Source: Vulcanimicrobium alpinum (GTDB lineage: Bacteria; Vulcanimicrobiota; Vulcanimicrobiia; Vulcanimicrobiales; Vulcanimicrobiaceae). From it: a stretch of DNA of 64,000 bases. This document shows positions 1 to 7,788 of this stretch, one piece after another. Below the pieces are notes generated by a model. The model was not told where the DNA came from and ran no database searches. It saw only the letters and a list, made by a program, of their open reading frames with translations. The DNA lies in NCBI RefSeq assembly GCF_027923555.1, contig NZ_AP025523.1, positions 1,178,001 to 1,242,000 of the forward strand. The letters run 5' to 3'. How positions within the stretch are numbered: the first letter of the stretch is position 1; each line of letters begins with the position of its first letter. The position numbers and the translations under genes are program-made.

Positions 1-187
1 GGCGCGCCACAGTTCCGGCCGGAATCCGGCGACGAAGTTGACGCCGCCGACGGTGGTGCGCGGTTCGTGGATGTCGGCGACGATGCGCGCGACGTCCGGC
101 GGCGCGACGCCGGCGGCGAGACGAAATTCGAGGTACGTGTGCGCCGCGTCGGCCCAGCGCGAAGATCCCCGTTTGCGGTGCGGCCAT
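1..187 (-). pseudogene. DyP-type peroxidase, 5' fragment with frameshift
   Basis: Read on the minus strand, ATG at 187 opens MAAPQTGIFALG. The reading then continues in a different frame as AAHTYLEF, followed by REPRTTVGGVNF-like and GFRPELW, which resembles the N-terminal part of dye-decolourising (DyP-type) haem peroxidases. Removing one base near 150-153 (in ggccc) joins the two frames into one protein. The gene runs off the left edge, so the haem-binding half is not visible. The family call rests on remembered motifs. The frameshift could be true decay or an assembly error. Confidence 0.4.
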
Positions 188-289
188 CAGCGGCCCATCG
201 GTCCGAAAAGCACGCGCGTACGTTCCGTGCCGAGCCGACGGTGCCTTGCGCGGGGCGGCGCGCGCGCGGCGCGCGGCGAAGGCGCCGGG

Positions 290-1435
290 GTGAAGACCGA
301 ACCCGCAGCATCGCAGGCGACCCGCGTCGTGCACGCGGCCGCCGGCGGACCCGACGCCCTGCGCGCGGTCTCGCCGCCGCTCTATCTTTCGACGACGTTC
401 GAGCGCGACGAGCACTACGCGTTTCCCGGCGGCTTCGACTACGCCCGCGAAGCGAACCCCAACCGCACGATGCTCGAGGAGGCGCTCGCGCAGCTCGAAG
501 GCGGTGTCGAGGCGGCGGCGTTCGCGAGCGGGATGGCGGCGGCGATGACGCTGTTTCAAGCGCTGCAGCCGGGCGATCGCGTCGTCGTCGCGCACGACAC
601 GTACTACGGCGTGCGCGCGATGCTGAACGAGGTCTTCGTCCCGTGGGGGCTGCGCGTCGAGTACGTCGACGCATCCGATCCGCATGCGCTCGCGGCAGCG
701 CTCGCGCGTCCGGCGCGTCTGATCTTTGTCGAAACGCCGTCGAACCCGATGCTGCGCGTGACCGATCTCGCCGCCGCGGCGCGGCTCGCGCACGACGCGG
801 GCGCGCTGCTCGCCTGCGACAACACGATGGCGACGCCGGTCTTCCAGCAGCCGCTCGCGCTCGGCGCCGACATCGTGGTGCACGCGACGACGAAATATCT
901 CGCCGGCAATCACGACGCGATGGGCGGCGCGCTCGTCACCGCGCGAGCCGATGCCTTCTGGGACGGGATCCGCCGGCGGCAGAAGCTCTGCGGCGCGATC
1001 CCGTCGCCGTTCGCGTCGTGGCTGACCCTGCGCGGGATCAGCACGCTCGTCCCGAGGATGCGCTGGCACGACGCGACGGCGCTCGCCATCGCGCACGCGC
1101 TCGCCGGAGATGCGCGCGTCGCCGAGGTGCTCCATCCCGGCCTGCGGTCGCACCCCGCGCACGCGGTCGCGGCGCGGCAGAGCAGCGGCACCGGCGGGGT
1201 CTTTTCGATCCGCGTCGCCGGCGGCCGCGACGCCGCGCTCCGCGTCGCCTCGCGGCTGCGGCTCTTTCGCCGCGCGACGAGCTTCGGCGGCGCCGAGAGC
1301 CTCGTCGAGCACCGTGCGACCGTCGAAGGCGCCGGCTCGCCGACGCCGCCCGATCTGCTGCGGCTCGCGATCGGCCTCGAGGCCGCCGACGACCTGATCG
1401 GCGACCTCGACCGTGCTTTGGAACCCCGGCGATGA
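290..1435 (+). CDS. Trans-sulfuration PLP enzyme (cystathionine gamma-synthase/lyase family)
   Basis: A 381-residue cytosolic fold-type I PLP enzyme of the Cys/Met metabolism family, which adds or removes sulfur groups on homoserine- or cysteine-derived substrates. Visible family marks are the SGMAA stretch that binds the PLP phosphate, VETPSNPM, the CDNT aspartate that contacts the pyridine nitrogen, and the Schiff-base lysine in HATTKYL followed by GNHDAMGG. The open frame extends upstream to 38, but that part is low-complexity Arg-rich. GTG at 290 matches where the family alignment begins. Length fits the family (about 380-400). Whether it acts as synthase, gamma-lyase or sulfhydrylase cannot be decided from motifs alone. 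Confidence 0.85.
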   Translation: MKTEPAASQATRVVHAAAGGPDALRAVSPPLYLSTTFERDEHYAFPGGFDYAREANPNRTMLEEALAQLEGGVEAAAFASGMAAAMTLFQALQPGDRVVVAHDTYYGVRAMLNEVFVPWGLRVEYVDASDPHALAAALARPARLIFVETPSNPMLRVTDLAAAARLAHDAGALLACDNTMATPVFQQPLALGADIVVHATTKYLAGNHDAMGGALVTARADAFWDGIRRRQKLCGAIPSPFASWLTLRGISTLVPRMRWHDATALAIAHALAGDARVAEVLHPGLRSHPAHAVAARQSSGTGGVFSIRVAGGRDAALRVASRLRLFRRATSFGGAESLVEHRATVEGAGSPTPPDLLRLAIGLEAADDLIGDLDRALEPRR

Positions 1436-1515
1436 ACGACGGTCGGGGAACGGACAGACGCGGGCCTGCTGGTGTGCTACGATGGATGCCCGTCAGCGAG
1501 CGTCGAGAGGCTCCC

Positions 1516-1812
1516 GTGGCACAGCAGGTTCCGGTGGTCCGCCTGATCGGCGAGTACGACGTCTACTCCGCGTCCGCTCTCGCCGAGATGCTGCAGCCGA
1601 TCACGGGCCGCGGGATCGTCGACCTCACTGCGGTCCGGTATCTCGACTCCGCCGGCCTCGCGCAGCTCGCACGGTTGGCGAACCGCGTCGGTCCGCACGC
1701 CGTCGTGCTGGTAGCGCCGAACCCGCAGATTCGCCGCGTGCTCGCGCTGGCGCGATTCGACCGGCTCTTCGTCGTGGTCGACGAACTCGACGACGCACGC
1801 CGAGTGCTGTGA
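1516..1812 (+). CDS. STAS-domain protein, anti-sigma factor antagonist type
   Basis: A 98-residue single STAS domain. It has the beta-strand opening VVRLIGEYD and the switch loop YLDSAGLAQL, whose serine is the residue phosphorylated in SpoIIAA/RsbV-type antagonists. Such proteins bind an anti-sigma kinase when dephosphorylated by a PP2C/SpoIIE phosphatase, and a candidate phosphatase lies at 5555. GTG at 1516 was chosen because gagagg sits six bases before it; in-frame ATGs at 1432 and 1486 would add a poorly conserved leader. The partner kinase is not in the window, so the partner-switching role is inferred. Confidence 0.75.
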   Translation: MAQQVPVVRLIGEYDVYSASALAEMLQPITGRGIVDLTAVRYLDSAGLAQLARLANRVGPHAVVLVAPNPQIRRVLALARFDRLFVVVDELDDARRVL

Positions 1813-1822
1813 GCGCACGCGC

Positions 1823-3907
1823 GTGAGCGCGCTGCGCGACGGGATCCACCTGCGGGCCTGCAACCTGTGCGAGGCGATCTGCGGGCTCGCGATCACGGTC
1901 GAGGGCGGCGCGGTCGTCGACCTGCGCGGCGATGCCGCAGATGTGTTCTCGAAGGGCCACATCTGCCCGAAGGGATCGGCGCTGATCGATCTGCACGCCG
2001 ATCCCGACCGCCTGACCGCGCCGCTGCGCCGGCGCGGCACGCAATGGGAGCCGATCGGCTGGGACGACGCGTACGATCTGGTCGTGCGTGGGCTGCAGGA
2101 CGTCGTCGCTCGCTGCGGCGACGATGCCGTTGCGATCTACCTGGGCAACCCGAACGTCCACAACAGCGGAACGATGCTCTCGTCGGGCGGATTTCTGCGC
2201 GCGCTGCGCACGCGCAACCGGTTCAGCGCGACGAGCGTCGATCAATTGCCGCATCACCGCGCCGCACTCGAGATGTTCGGTCACCCGCTGCTGCTCCCGA
2301 TCCCCGACGTCGACCGCACCGATCACTTCCTGGTCCTCGGTGCCAATCCGCTCGTCTCCAACGGGAGCATGCTGACGGCGCCGGGGATGCGCGACCGCGT
2401 GCGCGCGATCCGCGAGCGCGGCGGCCGCGTCATCGTGATCGATCCGCGGCGCAGTGAGACCGCGGCCGCAGCCGACGAGCATCACTTCATCCGGCCCGGC
2501 ACCGACGCGCTCTTCCTGCTCGCGCTGATGAACGCGATCGATGCGGCCGGCGAGGCGCGCCTCGGCCGCCTCACGCCGTTCACCGACGGCTTCGACGCGC
2601 TGCGCGCGGCGGCGCGCGCGTTTCCGCCCGAACGCGTCGCCGCGCCCACCGGGATCGATGCCGCGACGATCCGCCGGATCGCGCGCGCGTTCGCGAGCGC
2701 GCCGCGCGCTGTTGCGTACGGACGCATCGGGCTCTCGACGCAGCCCTTCGGCGGCCTCTGCCAATGGCTCCTCAACGCGCTCAACGCGGTGACGGAGAAC
2801 CTCGACGCGCCGGGCGGCGCGATGTGGCCGCTGCCGGCGTTCGATCTGCTGCAGGGAGCGAAGCGCGGCCAGGCGCACGCCGGCCGCTGGCGCTCGCGCG
2901 CGCGCGGCCTGCCCGAATTCGACGGCGAGTTCCCCGTCGCGACGCTGATCGACGAACTGCGCACGCCGGGTCCGGGCCGCGTGCGCGCGTTCGTCACCGT
3001 CGCCGGCAACCCGGTCCTCTCGACGCCCTCCGGCGCAGAGCTCGACGCGGCGCTCGCGGATCTGGAGTTCATGGTGAGCGTCGATCCGTATCTGAACGAA
3101 ACGACGCGTCACGCCGACGTGATCCTTCCGCCGGCGATCGGCCTGGAAGTCGAACACTACGACGTCATCTTCCATCACCTGGCGGTGCGCAACACCGCGC
3201 GCTACAGCGAGGCGATTGCCGTGCTCGACGAAAGCCAACGGTACGACTGGCAGATCTTCGAGGCGCTGCGCCTGCGCATGACCGGGGCGACCGGTGCTCC
3301 GCCGCACGTGCGGATCGATCGGGCATTGCGCGCCGGACCGTACCGTACCAACCTCGACGACGTGCGCGCGCATCCGCACGGCGTCGACTACGGCCCGCCC
3401 AAGCCCGTGCTGCCCGAGCGGTTGCTCACGGCAGACAGCAGGGTGCAGCTTGCGCCGCCTGCGATGCTCGCCGACCTACCGCGGCTCGAGACGATGTTCG
3501 CCGAACCGCCTCCGGCGCTGAGCCTGATCGGGCGCCGGCAGCTGCGCAGCAACAACTCGTGGATGCACAACGCGCCGCGCCTGATGCGCGGCGGCGATCG
3601 CTGCACGCTGCAGCTCCATCCGCTCGACGCGGATGCGCGCGCGATCGGCGACGGCGATCGCGTCGAGGTCCGCTCCCGCACCGGTGCGGTCGTCGTACCC
3701 GCGGAGATCACCGACGCGGTGATGCCGGGTGTCGTCAGCCTCCCGCACGGTTTCGGTCACGGGCACGGCGGAACGCGGCTTTCGGTCGCATCGGAGACGC
3801 CCGGCGCAAGCATCAACGATCTGACCGATCGCGAACGGATCGACGAACTCACCGGAAACGCCGCATTCAGCGGAACGCCGGTCGAGGTCGTGCGCTATCC
3901 GGCGTGA
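1823..3907 (+). CDS. Molybdopterin-dependent oxidoreductase, DMSO reductase superfamily
   Basis: A 694-residue catalytic subunit. Residues 13-48 hold a 4Fe-4S ligand set (CNLCEAIC, then HICPKG). The central region has VLGANPLVSNG, VIVIDPRRSETA and the VTVAGNPVLS and ETTRHADVILP stretches that bind the two pyranopterin guanines. A molydopterin-binding beta-barrel lies near residues 560-690 (LHPLDA, VRSRTG, VSLPHGFGH). There is no Tat signal, so it is likely cytosolic, close to formate-dehydrogenase-like or BisC-like enzymes of unknown substrate. Around the expected metal-ligand position the sequence reads FSATSVDQLPHH, so a serine or non-protein ligand is possible. No partner subunit is adjacent. 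Confidence 0.85.
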   Translation: MSALRDGIHLRACNLCEAICGLAITVEGGAVVDLRGDAADVFSKGHICPKGSALIDLHADPDRLTAPLRRRGTQWEPIGWDDAYDLVVRGLQDVVARCGDDAVAIYLGNPNVHNSGTMLSSGGFLRALRTRNRFSATSVDQLPHHRAALEMFGHPLLLPIPDVDRTDHFLVLGANPLVSNGSMLTAPGMRDRVRAIRERGGRVIVIDPRRSETAAAADEHHFIRPGTDALFLLALMNAIDAAGEARLGRLTPFTDGFDALRAAARAFPPERVAAPTGIDAATIRRIARAFASAPRAVAYGRIGLSTQPFGGLCQWLLNALNAVTENLDAPGGAMWPLPAFDLLQGAKRGQAHAGRWRSRARGLPEFDGEFPVATLIDELRTPGPGRVRAFVTVAGNPVLSTPSGAELDAALADLEFMVSVDPYLNETTRHADVILPPAIGLEVEHYDVIFHHLAVRNTARYSEAIAVLDESQRYDWQIFEALRLRMTGATGAPPHVRIDRALRAGPYRTNLDDVRAHPHGVDYGPPKPVLPERLLTADSRVQLAPPAMLADLPRLETMFAEPPPALSLIGRRQLRSNNSWMHNAPRLMRGGDRCTLQLHPLDADARAIGDGDRVEVRSRTGAVVVPAEITDAVMPGVVSLPHGFGHGHGGTRLSVASETPGASINDLTDRERIDELTGNAAFSGTPVEVVRYPA

Positions 3908-4530
3908 TGCAGCAGCGGTGAACTGACGAGGCCGTTGATGACGAACTGCACCGCCAGCGCCGCCAGGATGATCCCGAGCAGCCGCGTCACGACGTGAATT
4001 CCGGTGTTGCCGATCACGCGGTGCACGTACGTCGCCGAGCTCATGCACAGCCACGTGACGGCGAGCGCCGCGGCGTAGGCGCCCGCGACGGTGAGAACGC
4101 GCGCCGGCTCGCCGCGCGTCAGCCCGCCGAGCAGCAGCACCGTCGCGATCGTCCCCGGACCCGCGATCATCGGCACCGCCAGCGGAAAGACCGCGGGGTT
4201 CTCCGCCTCCGAGGCTTCGCGCGTTTCCTCGGCGGTCTGCTTCGCGCCGGTTTGACGCGCGAAGAGCATGTCGATCGCGATCAGAAACAGCAGCACGCCC
4301 CCGGCGATCGTGAACGCTGAAAGCGTGATGCCGAGATACGCGAGAAGCGGATGCCCGATGAGCGCCATGACCGCGATGATGATCGCGGCGACGAGCACGG
4401 CTTCGTTCACGATGCGCTGGCGCCGTCCCGGCGTCGACGCGGTCGCCACCAGCGTCAGCGGGATCATCCCGACCGGATCGATGATGGTGAACGCGGTCGC
4501 AAACGCGGTCGCGGCGAACGGAAAGTCCAC
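3895..4530 (-). CDS. MarC family integral membrane protein
   Basis: A 211-residue protein with about six hydrophobic helices, typical of the MarC/UPF0056 family (inner membrane, function unsettled). Family marks are the first-helix stretch FTIIDPVGMIPL and the mid-protein PLAVPMIAGPGTIATV. The loop at roughly residues 95-115 is hydrophilic and acidic (QTAEETREASEAEN). Its 3' end overlaps the molybdopterin oxidoreductase by 13 bases in convergent orientation, so the two genes cannot share a conventional terminator. Despite the name, the family is no longer thought to mediate multiple antibiotic resistance. Confidence 0.85.
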   Translation of the reverse strand: MDFPFAATAFATAFTIIDPVGMIPLTLVATASTPGRRQRIVNEAVLVAAIIIAVMALIGHPLLAYLGITLSAFTIAGGVLLFLIAIDMLFARQTGAKQTAEETREASEAENPAVFPLAVPMIAGPGTIATVLLLGGLTRGEPARVLTVAGAYAAALAVTWLCMSSATYVHRVIGNTGIHVVTRLLGIILAALAVQFVINGLVSSPLLHHAG

Positions 4531-4576
4531 TGCTGCTGGTTGCGGCGGCGGCGCGCACTCTCCTCGGCGCAGGGCG

Positions 4577-5434
4577 TCAGGAGGCGTCGGGGACGACGAG
4601 CAGTTCGTCGGACGGCGGTTCGGCGATCGCCCAGCCGTGCAGCGCGTCCTCGCTCGTGATCAACGCGGCGCTCGCGAGCCGCTGCAGCACGTCGATCGCG
4701 TCGAGCGCCGCACGATCGGGGATGCCGAGTTCCAGCGAGGCGACGCCGAACATCGCGCGGCACGTACCGCCGGCGGCAATCTGCGCTGCGGCGTAGCTCT
4801 GGACGCCGAGGACGTCGCGGCGCTCGCGCATCTCGTCGGTATCGATCCGGCGCAAATCCGGACAGATCGAGATGCGCGCGCGCAGTGCGCAGTTCCAGCC
4901 GGGATGCTGCTGCTCTTCGCGCCGCCCCTCGAGATACGATGCGCCCCCGCCGCCCGCGACCGTGTAGAGCAGCGCATGCGGCAGCGTCACGCAGCCCCAG
5001 GTATCGTACCGCTCACCGCACGCATCGTGGAGCGCGCGCGCCGCGATCCGGACGATCTCCTCGGGCGTCGTCGCGCTCCACATCCGGCGTGCGACCGCGG
5101 CCGCGGCGCCGAGCGACGAGCGCACGTCGCCGCGCGCGAGGCGATCGAGTTCGGGCCGCGCGAGCCGCGCGAGCTCGCTGCGCTCTTCGGCGCCGAGCCG
5201 CAAGGCGTCACCGATCCGCTCGAGCGCGTTGAGCGAGACTTGCGCGACGCCGGTCTCGAAGCGCGTGTACCAGGCGACGCTGATCTGCGCGAGCTCGGCG
5301 ACCTCCTCGCGCCGCAGACCGCGCGTCCGGCGCCGGCCGTACCAGCGCAGGCCGGCCTCGGCGGGGTCGACCCGGCGCCGGGCTTGCAGCAGAAACCCGC
5401 GCAGGGCGCGGCGCCGCTCATCGTCGCGAAGTAT
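4577..5434 (-). CDS. MmyB-like XRE-family transcriptional regulator
   Basis: An N-terminal HTH (RRRTRGLRREEVAELAQ, then VAWYTRFETG) is followed by a ligand-binding MmyB/PAS-like domain (residues about 95-280). The motif RGLRREEVA...WYTRxE is the hallmark of this actinobacteria-like regulator family. The start is a problem: no ATG, GTG or TTG lies in frame between the HTH and the upstream stop at 5447-5449. The conserved sequence reaches back to the ATA codon at 5434, and CTG at 5404 is the other option. Either a rare start codon or a small sequence error must be involved. It is divergent from the SpoIIE-type phosphatase gene. Confidence 0.75.
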   Translation of the reverse strand: MLRDDERRRALRGFLLQARRRVDPAEAGLRWYGRRRTRGLRREEVAELAQISVAWYTRFETGVAQVSLNALERIGDALRLGAEERSELARLARPELDRLARGDVRSSLGAAAAVARRMWSATTPEEIVRIAARALHDACGERYDTWGCVTLPHALLYTVAGGGGASYLEGRREEQQHPGWNCALRARISICPDLRRIDTDEMRERRDVLGVQSYAAAQIAAGGTCRAMFGVASLELGIPDRAALDAIDVLQRLASAALITSEDALHGWAIAEPPSDELLVVPDAS

Positions 5435-5554
5435 CGGAGGATCAGGTTACCACCCGCGCCCGAAGCGGTGGAGGGGTGAAGATGTGCCCCCCTTGAGGAG
5501 CCCGGCACATTTTGTTGGGTTTTCGCGGCCCCATGCAACGCGGTAGCATCGGCT

Positions 5555-6241
5555 ATGGAGTTGCGTCTGCCGCCGCCGCCACGGCGCACGGCAGAAGATC
5601 GACCCCGGGTGTGGGCGCGCGCCGGCTCGCCGTGCGGACGGGGCGGCGACCGCGCGCTGGCGATCGACTGTCCCGACGAAAACCGCTTCGTCTTCGTCGC
5701 CGACGTCGCGGGGCGCGGGCGGGGCGCCGAACGGCCCGCCGACTTTCTCGCCGACGCGGCGCGCTTGCTGGTGTGCCAGGGGATGGGCGTCGCGACGGCG
5801 CTGGAGACGCTGAGTCTCGCGTTCGGCCACTATTTCGGCGGACGCTTCGCCTCGGCGTTCCTGGCGTGCATCTGCGACGACGGCACCGTCGCGTGGGCCT
5901 CGGCGGGACATCCCGACGCGTTGATCGTGCGCGCCGAGGGCGAACACGAGCATCTCGGGGCAAGCGGCCCGCTGTTGGGCGTCTTTCGCGATCCGTCGTA
6001 TCGCGAGTCGTCGTCGGCGCTCCACGACGGCGATCTGCTCGTGGTGACGACCGACGGGGTCTCCGACGCGCTGCTCGACGACGGCACCCGGATCGGTGAG
6101 CGCGGCGTCGCGCGCTGCGCGCACGCGGTCCGCGACGCCGCGCGCGATCCGGCCGGCGCGTTCGTGTACCACCTGTTCGGCGCGATGCGGGCGCGGCTCG
6201 ACGACGACTGGGCGGTGCTTGCCGCGCGCCGCGCGGGCTAG
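5555..6241 (+). CDS. PP2C/SpoIIE-family protein serine phosphatase
   Basis: A 228-residue stand-alone phosphatase domain with no sensor or membrane part. Metal-binding aspartates are seen in VADVAGRG (near residue 50), VTTDGVSDA and DDDWAVL, and the central ASAGHPDALI is typical of RsbU/SpoIIE enzymes. Such enzymes dephosphorylate STAS antagonists, and a STAS protein is encoded 3.7 kb upstream. The 120-bp gap to the divergent MmyB regulator holds the promoters of both. Since no input domain is fused, regulation would have to come through transcription or a partner protein. Confidence 0.8.
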   Translation: MELRLPPPPRRTAEDRPRVWARAGSPCGRGGDRALAIDCPDENRFVFVADVAGRGRGAERPADFLADAARLLVCQGMGVATALETLSLAFGHYFGGRFASAFLACICDDGTVAWASAGHPDALIVRAEGEHEHLGASGPLLGVFRDPSYRESSSALHDGDLLVVTTDGVSDALLDDGTRIGERGVARCAHAVRDAARDPAGAFVYHLFGAMRARLDDDWAVLAARRAG

Positions 6242-6759
6242 CGCCGGGCGGCGCGGCGCCGCGGCCCCGCGCCGGGACCGCGTTCGCGATGCGCCCGCAC
6301 GTTGTCGCGCACGCGGTGCAGCAGGTCGCGCAGCATCTCGATCTCGTCTGACGAAAACCCGTCGACGGCGATCTCGTTGATCTCGACCGCGTAGCCGAGC
6401 AGCACGTCGCGCAGGCGGCGCCCGCGCAATGAGAGGTGCAGGTGAATCTTGCGGCGATCGGCGGTGCTGCGGCGGCGCTCGACCAGACCGCGTGCTTCCA
6501 TCGCGTCGATCGCGGCGTTCGTCGAGTTCTCGAAGAGTCCGATGCGCTCGCTGAGCTCGCGCTGCGTCATCCCGTCGGCGTCCCACAGTTCGCGCATGAT
6601 GAAGTATTGCCCGAGCGTGACGTCGTGGCGTTCGATCCGTTCCTGGAGGTCGCGCATCATCGCCCGCGACGATTCGCGCAGCAGGTAGCCGACGCTGCGG
6701 TTGCGGTCCAGGTGAAAGCCGCGCGTCTGTTCCAGCCGGGTATCGCTCGCTCGTCTCAT
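6238..6759 (-). CDS. MarR family transcriptional regulator
   Basis: A winged-helix dimeric repressor of about 173 residues. It shows the family layout: a helical start (VGYLLRESSRAMMRDL), TLGQYFIMRELWDADGMTQ, the recognition helix ENSTNAAIDAMEARGLVER and the wing RRSTADRRKIHLHLS. ATG at 6759 is preferred over the far ATG at 6846, because a minus-strand -10 (TATACT, 6839-6834) and a palindrome lie at 6834-6862 and would otherwise fall inside the start. It is divergent from the importer operon, and the palindrome between them suggests it represses that operon and itself, with a pathway substrate as inducer (inference). Confidence 0.85.
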   Translation of the reverse strand: MRRASDTRLEQTRGFHLDRNRSVGYLLRESSRAMMRDLQERIERHDVTLGQYFIMRELWDADGMTQRELSERIGLFENSTNAAIDAMEARGLVERRRSTADRRKIHLHLSLRGRRLRDVLLGYAVEINEIAVDGFSSDEIEMLRDLLHRVRDNVRAHRERGPGAGPRRRAARR

Positions 6760-6833
6760 CGCACCGTATCTCGTCTCGGTCGTCGCCGGGACTCCGCCCC
6801 ATGCGGCCCCTCTTGCGCGCATTCGCGGTCCGG

Positions 6834-6862
6834 AGTATAGTTCCATGCTAGAACGGTTCTAG
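6834..6862. promoter_or_regulatory. Putative MarR operator palindrome with overlapping -10 box
   Basis: The sequence ctagaacggttctag (6848-6862) is a perfect inverted repeat with 7-base arms and a central G, the size and form typical of MarR operators. On the minus strand TATACT lies at 6839-6834, a consensus -10, with its -35 position falling inside the palindrome. Binding there would block marR transcription and would also sit upstream of the ABC transporter operon. Confidence 0.65.
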
Positions 6863-6948
6863 TATCGAAGTAAATGAACGGTGACGACGATGCGCGTGAA
6901 AACGACGATGGACCGGGGTGTGGGCGGCCGCTGCGCGGCCGGGGCGGC

Positions 6949-7788
6949 ATGACGACGGCCGTCCCGGCCGCGGAGCAGGCGGCGCAGGCGCGCGAAGGCG
7001 CGGCGCTGGTGCTCGACCGCATCGCCAAGACCTATCGCGGTGCGGGCGGCGGCGTCGCCGCGCTGGGACCGGTCGACCTGGAGGTGTGGCGCGGCGAGTT
7101 CGTGTCGATCGTCGGCCCGAGCGGTTGCGGAAAGTCGACGCTGTTTTCGATCGTCGGCGGGCTTGCGGAGGAGTACGACGGCCGGGTGCTGATCGACGGC
7201 CGCGCGGTTCGCGGCCCGCAGCGCGAGATCGGGATGGTGTTTCAGGAAGAGTCGACGTTTCCGTGGCTGAGCGCGCTGGAGAACGTCGCGTTTCCGCTGC
7301 GGGTCGCGGGCGTGGCGCGCGCCGAACGCGAGACGCGCGCACGGCGCATGCTGCGGCTGGTCGGCCTCGAGGGATTCGAGGGCGCGCGCCCGGCGAAACT
7401 GTCGGGCGGGATGCGCCAGCGCACGGCGTTGGCGCGCACGCTGATCGCGCAGCCGCGCATTCTGCTGATGGACGAGCCGTTCGCCGCGCTCGACGAGCAG
7501 ACGCGGCTCCTGCTCGGCGATCGTCTGCTCGACGTGTGGCGCGAACTCGAACAGACGACATTGCTGATCACGCACAGCATCGCCGAAGCGGTGCAGCTCT
7601 CGGACCGCGTCGTCGTGATGACGTTCCGGCCCGGCCGCGTCAAGCGCATCGTCAAAATCGATCTGCCGCGCCCGCGCACCTCCGCGATCTTGGGGAGCGA
7701 GCGCTTCGGGCACTTCGTCAGCCTGATCTGGAGCGAACTGCGCGACGAAGCGCTGCGCGGACTCGACGCGCGGGAGGAACGCTGCTGA
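6949..7788 (+). CDS. ABC transporter ATP-binding protein, NitT/TauT (SsuB/TauB) type
   Basis: A 279-residue nucleotide-binding subunit. Walker A is GPSGCGKST, the Q-loop region is MVFQEESTFPW, the signature is LSGGMRQRTALARTL, Walker B is LLMDEPFAALDE and the switch histidine is in LLITHSIAEA. The EEST-FPW and switch-region wording matches importers of nitrate, taurine, alkanesulfonates and aromatic acids. ATG at 6949 starts where family members do; an in-frame ATG at 6874 would add a Gly/Asp-rich leader immediately after the palindrome. It overlaps the binding-protein gene by one base, as first gene of the operon. Confidence 0.9.
   Translation: MTTAVPAAEQAAQAREGAALVLDRIAKTYRGAGGGVAALGPVDLEVWRGEFVSIVGPSGCGKSTLFSIVGGLAEEYDGRVLIDGRAVRGPQREIGMVFQEESTFPWLSALENVAFPLRVAGVARAERETRARRMLRLVGLEGFEGARPAKLSGGMRQRTALARTLIAQPRILLMDEPFAALDEQTRLLLGDRLLDVWRELEQTTLLITHSIAEAVQLSDRVVVMTFRPGRVKRIVKIDLPRPRTSAILGSERFGHFVSLIWSELRDEALRGLDAREERC

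Noticed and set aside
1625-3379. A 584-codon antisense frame over the molybdopterin gene
   Set aside because: Mirror of the codon-position GC bias of the real gene; no motif, no ribosome site.
1823-3907. Selenocysteine in the molybdopterin enzyme
   Set aside because: No in-frame TGA in the open frame and no stem-loop evidence; the usual ligand position has Ser-type sequence instead.
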